Source: Pseudomonadota bacterium (GTDB lineage: Bacteria; Pseudomonadota; Gammaproteobacteria; Xanthomonadales; Xanthomonadaceae). Taken from it: DNA of 64,000 nt. How positions within the stretch are numbered: position 1 is the first letter of the stretch; each line of letters begins with the position of its first letter. The translations under genes and the position numbers were made by a program. This document shows, one piece after another, positions 16,765 through 24,195 of the stretch. Below the pieces are notes generated by a model. It was not told where the DNA came from. It saw only the letters and a list, made by a program, of their open reading frames with translations, and made no database searches. The stretch lies in assembly GCA_023419315.1 (NCBI GenBank), contig JAEZYE010000036.1, positions 1 to 64,000 of the forward strand, written 5' to 3'.

Positions 16765-17202
16765 TCAGCAGGACAGTGGCGGCGCTTCTCCGGCCGGATT
16801 CCACTGCCGCTGGTAGCGCTGCCAGAAATGATTCGCCATGCGCAGCGCGGCGTCATCGGCTTCGGCCTGCAATTCGGGATTGCCGCAGGCGGCCGTGGTC
16901 TTGCGGAACAGTTCCATCCAGCGCACGAACAGGGCTTCCGTCAGTCCCGGCATCTCCAGATGGCGCGACACCGGCGCGCCGTGGAAACGTCGCGTGCCAC
17001 GCAGCATCGCCGACCAGAACGCCACCAGGTGCGCGTGATGCCAGTTCCAGTCGGTGACGTGGCGTTCGAACATCGGGCCCAGCAGATCATCCGCGCGCAC
17101 GCGCGCATAGAAGTCATCCACGAGGCGGATGATCTCCTGCTCCGAGCACAGGCGCAGACCCTTCGTGCAGCCGGGATCGTCCTCGTCCGGGGGAAAACGC
17201 AT
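16765..17202 (-). CDS. Group III truncated haemoglobin
   Basis: This 145-aa globin of the 2-on-2 type has the helix B region IIRLVDDFYARVRADDLLGPMF. It continues with HLVAFWSAMLRG, a GAPVSRHLEMPGL segment that carries the likely proximal His, and FVRWMELFRKT. These mark the group III class found with nitrogen oxide metabolism. It may bind or detoxify NO produced by NirK; no NO reductase is nearby. AAGGA precedes ATG. It converges with the PLP gene and diverges from azurin 2 across a symmetric FNR box. A minus-strand -10 (TACGTT, 17240-17235) lies at class II distance. Confidence 0.88.
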   Translation of the reverse strand: MRFPPDEDDPGCTKGLRLCSEQEIIRLVDDFYARVRADDLLGPMFERHVTDWNWHHAHLVAFWSAMLRGTRRFHGAPVSRHLEMPGLTEALFVRWMELFRKTTAACGNPELQAEADDAALRMANHFWQRYQRQWNPAGEAPPLSC

Positions 17203-17262
17203 GGGCGCGGTCCTTCCGCAATTTCATCATGCACAACGTACCCGCAAGGCGAACCTGTGAAA

Positions 17263-17276
17263 TTGATCCGGATCAA
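17263..17276. promoter_or_regulatory. FNR/ANR box shared by truncated haemoglobin and azurin 2
   Basis: TTGAT-CCGG-ATCAA is a perfect palindrome. On the plus strand TACTGT (17300-17305) and on the minus strand TACGTT (17240-17235) both sit at the class II -10 position, with starts near 17311 and 17228. One dimer could therefore activate either direction. Confidence 0.82.
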
Positions 17277-17371
17277 GGCGTGACGAACGTCCGCAGCCGT
17301 ACTGTGCGCACGCGCTCCGACAAAGCACCGCCGAAGCGGGACCTTTCAGAAAACCTCTCCCTGGAGTCACC

Positions 17372-17827
17372 ATGAAATTCACCCATGCCTTCCTCGCGCT
17401 TGCACTGCTGGGTTGCGCCGGCCTGGCGCAGGCCGCCGACAACTGCAGCATTTCGTTGAAGGCCAACGATGCGATGCAGTACGACCTGAAGACCGCGACG
17501 GTCTCCGCCGGCTGCGCGACCATCACCATCGAACTGACGCACACCGGCAAGCTGCCGGTGACCACGATGGGCCACAACGTGGTCATCGCCAAGACCGCCG
17601 ACATCGCGGCCATCGACAGCGCCGGCATCAAGGCGGGCGCCGCCAGTCATTACGTCGCCAAGGGCGATGCGCGCGTCATCGCGTCCAGCACGCTGGTCGG
17701 CGGCGGCCAGAAGACCAGGATCACCCTGCCCGGCAAGAAGCTGACCGCCGGCGGTGACTACAGCTTCTTCTGCAGCTTCCCCGGTCATTCCACGATGATG
17801 AAGGGCAAGCTGGTCGTCACCAAGTAA
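17372..17827 (+). CDS. Azurin 2, periplasmic blue copper electron carrier
   Basis: This is a 151-aa precursor with a signal peptide (about 1-21) and the complete type 1 copper site: H68, C134, H139 and M143. It matches azurin 1 almost residue for residue in the core and differs mainly in the signal peptide and the helical flap (about 72-100). It has its own FNR promoter, unlike azurin 1 which rides on the nirK operon. The two may therefore be expressed at different times. CTGGAG precedes ATG. A small HMA-like protein follows, as after azurin 1. Confidence 0.95.
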   Translation: MKFTHAFLALALLGCAGLAQAADNCSISLKANDAMQYDLKTATVSAGCATITIELTHTGKLPVTTMGHNVVIAKTADIAAIDSAGIKAGAASHYVAKGDARVIASSTLVGGGQKTRITLPGKKLTAGGDYSFFCSFPGHSTMMKGKLVVTK

Positions 17828-17837
17828 GTGTGTTCCG

Positions 17838-17865
17838 GGCGCCGGCACCCTGCCGGCGCCTTTCT
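17838..17865 (+). terminator. Hairpin after azurin 2, likely terminator or attenuator
   Basis: A perfect 10-bp stem GGCGCCGGCA/TGCCGGCGCC with loop CCC is followed by TTTCTC. The weak T run suggests partial termination, allowing some read-through into the small gene at 17886. Confidence 0.75.
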
Positions 17866-17885
17866 CCCGCGATGGCCGAGTGTCC

Positions 17886-18152
17886 ATGCATCACCAGATA
17901 CGCCTGCAGTTGACCTCACAGGAAATCCGGGCCGTCGAACAGGCCCTCCACGCGCTGGATCCCGGCGCGCACATCCATCAGGACCGCACGCGCGAACAGG
18001 TTTTCGTCACCACGCAACTGCCCGACGTGGATCTGGTCTTCGTGTTCGAACAGGCGCATTGCCCGCTGCGCATCACCCAGATCGAATCGATCCTGGACGA
18101 GTGCAGCCGCTGTCGTGATGCCCTCGCCGGCCGCGAACTGGCCGACGCGTGA
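17886..18152 (+). CDS. Small HMA-like protein with C-terminal CSRC motif (azurin partner 2)
   Basis: This is an 88-aa cytoplasmic protein starting MHHQIRLQLTSQEI; GTG 17880 is an in-frame alternative. The shared features with the protein at 11530 are an [EQ]AL-helix ending in LDP or IDP, a central strand with V[ST]T, an L..VF helix and IE......C..C at the end. Both lack the GMxCxxC of ordinary metal-binding HMA domains and keep only the C-terminal CxxC. This copy has a further 10-residue tail and extra His residues. Recurrence after each azurin argues for a function tied to azurin or copper, but no experiment is known to me. Confidence 0.7.
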   Translation: MHHQIRLQLTSQEIRAVEQALHALDPGAHIHQDRTREQVFVTTQLPDVDLVFVFEQAHCPLRITQIESILDECSRCRDALAGRELADA

Positions 18153-18177
18153 CGCTCTGCGGCCACGCCGCGTGGCC

Positions 18178-21100
18178 TCACTCCGCTTCTTCATCCCGCG
18201 TGCGCCGCATCGGCGCCTTGCCCGCGATAGAGCCCGGCCATTCCGCCAACGGCGCGACATCCGGCTGACGCAGCGCGGCGATGGCCGACTGCTGTTCTTC
18301 CGCCGTCAATGAATTTTCCAGCCACGTGATCTCGCCCGAGATATGGCTCGCCACCGGCAGTCCATCGCGATACAGCACGCGCGCCCCGGGCACGCGCGGC
18401 ACGCGATCTCCCGGCAACACGGTTCCCAGCAGATTGGCCGGGTCCACCGAAGCCACGCGCAGCCAGTGGCCGTCGTGTGCCCGCCGCCGCACCTGGCGCA
18501 AGGCCGCGATGGCTTCGGGCAAGGCGAACTGTTCGCCCGGAACCCCGGTGATGAAACGTCCGCCGCGAATCTCGCCACGCGCTTCCAGACGCTGATAGAC
18601 GCGCACAAGCTCACGCCACGGCGGCAGCCACGCGGCTTCGCGTTCCAGCATGCGCCAGCACACCACGCCATAACGGCGCAGCAGCGTGCGCGCGACGTGC
18701 TCGACCGCTTCCTCGCGCGCGCTCGGCGGATGGCTGCCGACGGGCCGCACCAGTGCCCAGCGACCCGCATCCTGGATGCCGAACAGCGCGGTGCGCCGAC
18801 GCCGCCGCGATGCACTGCCCGCGCGCTTTGACGCAGGGACCAGCAGTGCGCGCAATCCGCCGAAGCTGTCGCAATGGATGCGTCCGCGCGTCACCAGTTC
18901 GGCCAGTGCGTCTTCCAGTTCGGTGCGCAGCAGGTGCGCGCCGTCGACCATCTCATCGAAGAACGATGCGCCATGCGCTTCCAGGTAATCGACGACGCGC
19001 CGCGCACGCGAGCCCAGATCGCTGCCGTCTTCCGCCGCGGGCGCGAGCCGCTTCCAGATCGGCGCAGTGCGGCGCGGCAGCAGCACGATCGGCGTGGCGC
19101 GCAGCGACACATTGCCGCGTCCCGCGGTGCCTTCGCTGGCGTTGGGCCGCAGGCGCGTCCACTGCGTGCGGCCGGCGATGCAGAGATCGTCGAGCCAGTT
19201 GATCGCGTAGCCGCGCACGCGCGTCGGCAACAGGTCCGACTCCCAGCTCGCGGCGGGCGCCTCGAACGCTTCCAGTTGCGCCAGCACGCTCGCCAGCGCC
19301 TCCGGCCCGGTCACGCGTTCGTCGATGTGCTGCCAGTCGAACAGGAAGCGCTGGAAATCGCGCACGGACACCGGCTCGATCTCGCGCCGCAGCTGGCGCA
19401 GGGTGTAACGATGGATGCGGGCCAGCAGATGGCGCTCGCACCATTCCTCGCCCGCCGCGGGTGAACTGAAACGCCCCTGCATCACATAGCCTTCGCTCTG
19501 CAGGGCAAGCAGCGCCAGATCGACATCGCCTGTCGCCACGCCCAGCGACGCGGCCAGCGCCGAAGCGGTCACCGGACCCGATGCGGTCATGCGTGCGCGC
19601 AGCAGTTCACGCAACGCGGTCTCGCGCGACCATTCGGCCTGTGCGTATTCCTCGGGCACGTCGACATCCGGGTCGAGCATTGCGTTATCGAACACCGCGC
19701 GCAGCATCGGTACCTGTTCGGTCGCCGTCCACACGTGGCGCGTTTCGTCATGAGCGGCGAACACCAGTCGCGTGGCGCGACCCTGGTGCGCCAGCTCCTG
19801 CAGCCATTCCAGCCAGTCGGGGTGCGCCTCCGATTCCGCTTCGGTGACGGCGGCCAGGCCGGTAAGCGCCTCGTGCATCTCGTCGGTGTTGCGTGGCGTC
19901 GGCCAGGCTTCCTCGCGCACGGCCACGATCGCCGCGGGATCCAGCCTGCCGAGTTCATCGGCCGATTCGGCCTCGCGATAGAGCCGGCTCTGCACGGCCT
20001 GCGTGCGACGCTCTTCCAGCGGCGCGTCGTCGAGGAATGCATACGGCCGCGCGTTGATCACTTCGGCGGCCAGCGGCGACGGCAACGGCAGATCGCAGGC
20101 GCGCACCTCGATGCGCCCTTCTTCCATGCCACGCAGCACGGCCAGCCAGCCGTCCGCGTCCATCGCTTCGTGCAGGCAGTCGTCCATGGTCTGCGCGACC
20201 AGCGGATGATCCGGCACTTCGCGCTCGCCGACGATGTTCTCCAGGCAGGCGACCTGATCCGGGAAGACCGTCGCCAGCAAGTCTTCCGACTTCATGCGCT
20301 GCAACTGCGGCGGCACCTTGCGTCCGCCGACGAAGCGCGGCAGGGCGAGCGCGGTGGTGGCGTTCCAGCGCCACCGCACGCCGAACAGCGGCGCGTCCAG
20401 CAGCGCCTGGATCAATACGTCCAGCGCTGATGACGAATGCAGGTAGCGCGACACCTCCAGCAGCGGAAAGCTGTGGCTGGTGGACAGCGACAGGATGATC
20501 GCGTCTTCGGTCGCGGCGGCCTGCAGTTCGAAGTTGAACTGGCGGCAGAAACGCTTGCGCAGCGCCAGGCCCCACGCGCGGTTGAGCCGGCTGCCGAACG
20601 GCGAATGCAGGATCAGCTGGGTGCCGCCGGACTCGTCGAAGAAACGTTCCAGCACGATGCGCGATTGCGTCGGCATTTCGCCCAGCGCGGCCAGCGTCCG
20701 GGCGATGTAGTCGGCGATCTGCCGCGCCGATTCTTCATCCAGCCCGACCACCTCGCGCAGGAAGCGCTGTCCCGCCTCCACGCCATCGCCGTGGCGTATC
20801 GCCTGCGCCACGTCTTCGCGCAGGCGCGACACGCCCTGCGACAGTTCGTCCGTGCGGCCCGGCGCCTCGCCCAGCCAGAACGGAATGTTCGGCGGTTGGC
20901 CCTGCGCATCTTCCACGCGCACGCGACCGGGCTCAACGCGCAGGATGCGGTAACTGGCGTTGCCCAGCTGGAACACATCGCCGGCGAGGCTCTCGACCGC
21001 GAAGTCCTCGTTGACCGTGCCGATGTTCTGCGCGTCGGGCTCCAGGATGACCGCGTAATCGCCGGTATCGGGAATCGTGCCGCCGGACATGAGCGCGGTC

Positions 21101-22566
21101 ATCCGCGCACCCTTGCGTTCGCGCAGGCGGCGGTTCACGGCATCGCGGTGCAGGTAGCCGGCACGCGCGCCGCGGCGCGTGGTGAAGCCTTCGGCCAGCA
21201 TCTTCACCATGTCCGCGTAATCCTCGCGGCGCAGAGCTGCGTAGGGCGCGGCGCGGCGCAGGCATGCGTACAGCGCGTCTTCGTCCCATTCGCGCGCTGC
21301 AGTCTCCGCGACGATCTGCTGCGCCAGCACGTCGAGCGGCGCGACCGGAATGCGCAGGGCATCGAGTTCGCCACGACGGATGCAATCCAGCAGCGCCGCG
21401 CATTCGATCAGTTCATCGCGCGACTGTGGAAACAGCCGCGCCTTCGGCGTGCCGCCGACGGAATGCCCCGAGCGGCCGGCGCGCTGCAGGAACGTGGCGA
21501 TGGAACGCGGCGAACCCAGCTGGCACACCAGATCCACATCGCCGATATCCAGGCCCAGCTCCAGCGACGCGGTCGCGACCAGCACCTGCAGCTGTCCGCG
21601 CTTGAGCTTCTGCTCTGCTTCCAGCCGTGCCTCGCGCGCCAGGCTGCCGTGGTGGGCGGCGACGGATTCCTTGCCGAGCCGTTCCCCGAGATGGCGCGCG
21701 GCGCGTTCGGCCATGCGGCGCGTGTTGACGAACACCAGCGTCGTGCGATGTCCGCGCACCAGCTCGGCGACGCGGTCGTACACCTGCTCCCATTGATCGT
21801 TCGACATCACCGCGCCGAGCGGCGTCGGCGGCAGTTCGAGTGCCAGATCGCGCTCGCGGCGGTAGCCGATGTCGACGATTTCACAGGCGTGGGTCGTGCC
21901 GCCGTCATCCACGCCGACCAGGAAGCGCGCCACCGCGTCGATTGGCTTCTGCGTGGCCGACAGCCCGATGCGCACCAGCGGTCGTTCGCACAGCGCCTGC
22001 AGGCGCTCCAGCGAAAGCGCCAGATGGCTGCCGCGCTTGCTGGCGGCCACTGCATGGATTTCATCGACGATGACGCTGCGCACGGTCGCGAGCATCGCGC
22101 GACCCGATTCGGAACCCAGCAGCACGTAGAGCGATTCGGGCGTGGTCACCAGCACGTGCGGCGGCTTGCGGAAGTGCCGTGTGCGCTCGCCTGCGGGCGT
22201 GTCGCCGGTGCGCACCGCCGTGCGGATCTCGACATCCGGCAGACCGAGTTCGGTCAGTTGCTCGCGGATGCCGGCGAGCGGCGCGTCGAGGTTGACGTGG
22301 ATGTCATTGGACAGCGCTTTCAGCGGCGAGACGTAGACCACCGCTGTTTCATCCGGCAGGCCGCCGCCTTCGAGGCCGCGCCTCACCAGATCGTCCAGCG
22401 CGGAAAGGAAGGCGGTCAGGGTCTTGCCGGAACCGGTCGGCGCGGCCACCAGCGTGTGCCGGCCGGCCTTGATCGCCGGCCACGCGGCCGCCTGCGCAGG
22501 CGTTGGCGCAGGAAACGTGCGCTCGAACCAGCGCGACACCGCGGGATGGAAATGCGCCAGGGGCAT
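18178..22566 (-). CDS. lhr: Lhr-type large ATP-dependent helicase
   Basis: This superfamily 2 helicase of 1462 aa acts on nucleic acid repair intermediates. APTGSGKTLTAF (about residues 40-51) is Walker A and VDEIHAVA is motif II. Helicase C motifs include QRAGRSGHS (about 365). Winged-helix and Lhr-specific domains follow (ERFFDESGGTQLILHSPFGSRLNRAW). The long C-terminal half is the bacterial Lhr-CTD type. Length agrees with full-length Lhr. It is a single gene between the azurin locus and the glycan locus, with no sign of sharing either function. The start MPLAHFHPAVSRWF is standard for the family. Confidence 0.92.
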   Translation of the reverse strand: MPLAHFHPAVSRWFERTFPAPTPAQAAAWPAIKAGRHTLVAAPTGSGKTLTAFLSALDDLVRRGLEGGGLPDETAVVYVSPLKALSNDIHVNLDAPLAGIREQLTELGLPDVEIRTAVRTGDTPAGERTRHFRKPPHVLVTTPESLYVLLGSESGRAMLATVRSVIVDEIHAVAASKRGSHLALSLERLQALCERPLVRIGLSATQKPIDAVARFLVGVDDGGTTHACEIVDIGYRRERDLALELPPTPLGAVMSNDQWEQVYDRVAELVRGHRTTLVFVNTRRMAERAARHLGERLGKESVAAHHGSLAREARLEAEQKLKRGQLQVLVATASLELGLDIGDVDLVCQLGSPRSIATFLQRAGRSGHSVGGTPKARLFPQSRDELIECAALLDCIRRGELDALRIPVAPLDVLAQQIVAETAAREWDEDALYACLRRAAPYAALRREDYADMVKMLAEGFTTRRGARAGYLHRDAVNRRLRERKGARMTALMSGGTIPDTGDYAVILEPDAQNIGTVNEDFAVESLAGDVFQLGNASYRILRVEPGRVRVEDAQGQPPNIPFWLGEAPGRTDELSQGVSRLREDVAQAIRHGDGVEAGQRFLREVVGLDEESARQIADYIARTLAALGEMPTQSRIVLERFFDESGGTQLILHSPFGSRLNRAWGLALRKRFCRQFNFELQAAATEDAIILSLSTSHSFPLLEVSRYLHSSSALDVLIQALLDAPLFGVRWRWNATTALALPRFVGGRKVPPQLQRMKSEDLLATVFPDQVACLENIVGEREVPDHPLVAQTMDDCLHEAMDADGWLAVLRGMEEGRIEVRACDLPLPSPLAAEVINARPYAFLDDAPLEERRTQAVQSRLYREAESADELGRLDPAAIVAVREEAWPTPRNTDEMHEALTGLAAVTEAESEAHPDWLEWLQELAHQGRATRLVFAAHDETRHVWTATEQVPMLRAVFDNAMLDPDVDVPEEYAQAEWSRETALRELLRARMTASGPVTASALAASLGVATGDVDLALLALQSEGYVMQGRFSSPAAGEEWCERHLLARIHRYTLRQLRREIEPVSVRDFQRFLFDWQHIDERVTGPEALASVLAQLEAFEAPAASWESDLLPTRVRGYAINWLDDLCIAGRTQWTRLRPNASEGTAGRGNVSLRATPIVLLPRRTAPIWKRLAPAAEDGSDLGSRARRVVDYLEAHGASFFDEMVDGAHLLRTELEDALAELVTRGRIHCDSFGGLRALLVPASKRAGSASRRRRRTALFGIQDAGRWALVRPVGSHPPSAREEAVEHVARTLLRRYGVVCWRMLEREAAWLPPWRELVRVYQRLEARGEIRGGRFITGVPGEQFALPEAIAALRQVRRRAHDGHWLRVASVDPANLLGTVLPGDRVPRVPGARVLYRDGLPVASHISGEITWLENSLTAEEQQSAIAALRQPDVAPLAEWPGSIAGKAPMRRTRDEEAE

Positions 22567-22715
22567 GGGCGGACGATACCGGGACGGAGCCGGGATTTCG
22601 GTGAAAACCGGTTCCTACATGGTCACGGATCGCGGGATTTCCATGCCGCGCGGCTGAACGGCGGCGGTGCATCGCATCGCCGTCCAGTGCCGATGGCGCG
22701 CCGGCCGCGCCCGCG

Positions 22716-24176
22716 CTATTTCCAGGTGCGGCGGATGGGGTGCGCTTCGGTGTTGAACACCACGCTGTCGAAGTCCAGCGCGGTCTTCGGCGCGAACAGC
22801 AGGAAGTAGTACTTGAACGTCTCGGCGAACAGGAAGCTCTCCATGGAGTCGTTCTTCTCCTTGCTGCGCACGTCCTTCAGCGCGGCGAAGCCGTGTTCGG
22901 TGCGGGTGTGCTTCACCAGATCCTCGAAGAACGCCTTGCCCATGCCGCGATAGCGCGCATCGCCGGTGAAGTGGTGGAGGTAGTAAGCGGACTCGACGAT
23001 TTCCGGGCGCAGCGGATAGCCGGCCGCGGTGACTTCCATCGTCGCGTAGTTGATCGCTTCGGGCTCGATGCCGTGCAGTCGCCACATCTTCAGGCCGGAT
23101 TCCTGCAATCGCCTGGCGCGTTCGATGTCGCCGCCGAATGCGAGCAGACCGGGCATGAACGCATCCAGCGCGCCGTATTGCGTCTGCGTGCGCTTGCCGG
23201 TCTCCATGTCGGCATAGCCGTACCAGAGTTCGCCTTCGCGCACCTCGTCGGCCAGGTACCGGTTCACCGGGCCGATGCTCTGCTCCCACATGCGCTTGCA
23301 GTCTTCGTCACCGAACAGCTTCCAGCACTTCAGCAGGTACTCGTAGTACGAGTCGATGCCACCGGCGATGTGGCTGGTGGTGTTGACCCACTTGCCGCTC
23401 TCGATGTCGATGTTCAGACCGACCAGACCGATCGACGAGCGCCGGTTGAAGGTTTCCACCAGCGCGCGCTTGGCCTTGTCGTAATACACGGGATTGCCGG
23501 TGAGCTTGCTGAGCGCGCCGAACTCGATCAGCAGCGTGCCGGTTTCGGCCGGGTTGCTGACGGTGCCGCGCACTTTGCCGGTGCGCAGGTTGACGTGCGT
23601 GTACGGCAGCCCGGTCTTGCTGTCGAACACCGGCAGCAGGCGGTCGCCGAGATCCTTCGCCAGCGTGAGCAGGCGTTCGTCGCCGCTGAGCTGGTAGCCG
23701 GAGATCAAACCACCGAGCAGACGGATGGTGATCTCGAAGTTCTGCACGTACATGTCGTGATCGAACGACAGTTGCGTGGCGATGAGCTCGCGCGCTTCGT
23801 CCGCTTCCTTGTCAAGTCCGAGCAGGATCAAGGTATCGAGCGCGTCCACCGGCGACATCAGCAACGAATGTTCGTACCAGTCGCGCGCGCCGCCGCTGAT
23901 CGGCTTGAGATCGTCATGTCCCTTCGCGAATCGCATGTAGCCGTCCCAGGCGTGCCGCGTCTCCGCGCGCACCTGTTCGGCCAGGCGCGCCGCTTCGGCG
24001 TCGTCCACGACGGGCACGGCAGCCAGTGCAGCTGTCGTGGCCGGCGCGGCCGGTGCTGCGGGTGCAGCCGGCGCCGAGGTTGCGGGGGTTTCGCCGGCCT
24101 GCGGCGCACAGCCACCGACGAGCAGCGTGAGGGAGAAAGCGATGGCGATCGAGAGAGTCCGGTGTGACGGGATCAT
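22716..24176 (-). CDS. GH47 alpha-1,2-mannosidase lipoprotein
   Basis: It trims terminal alpha-1,2-mannose from high-mannose glycans by an inverting mechanism. The precursor is 486 aa with a lipoprotein signal (LLVGGC) followed by an Ala/Pro linker (to about residue 45), so it is membrane-anchored. GH47 signatures are visible: the SPVDALDTLILLGL segment, TQYGALDAFMPGLLA, GYPLRPEIVESAYYL, and near the end FNTEAHPI, whose Thr is the calcium ligand. I chose ATG 24176 because AGGA lies six bases upstream. It follows the beta-mannosidase by 19 bases. GH47 is mainly a eukaryotic family, so its presence here is notable. Confidence 0.9.
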   Translation of the reverse strand: MIPSHRTLSIAIAFSLTLLVGGCAPQAGETPATSAPAAPAAPAAPATTAALAAVPVVDDAEAARLAEQVRAETRHAWDGYMRFAKGHDDLKPISGGARDWYEHSLLMSPVDALDTLILLGLDKEADEARELIATQLSFDHDMYVQNFEITIRLLGGLISGYQLSGDERLLTLAKDLGDRLLPVFDSKTGLPYTHVNLRTGKVRGTVSNPAETGTLLIEFGALSKLTGNPVYYDKAKRALVETFNRRSSIGLVGLNIDIESGKWVNTTSHIAGGIDSYYEYLLKCWKLFGDEDCKRMWEQSIGPVNRYLADEVREGELWYGYADMETGKRTQTQYGALDAFMPGLLAFGGDIERARRLQESGLKMWRLHGIEPEAINYATMEVTAAGYPLRPEIVESAYYLHHFTGDARYRGMGKAFFEDLVKHTRTEHGFAALKDVRSKEKNDSMESFLFAETFKYYFLLFAPKTALDFDSVVFNTEAHPIRRTWK

Positions 24177-24195
24177 GGTGTTCCTCATCGGAGTG

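Noticed and set aside
20437..22809. Plus-strand open frame opposite lhr (790 codons)
   Set aside because: The helicase motifs on the other strand account for the region; the antisense product has no recognisable domain.
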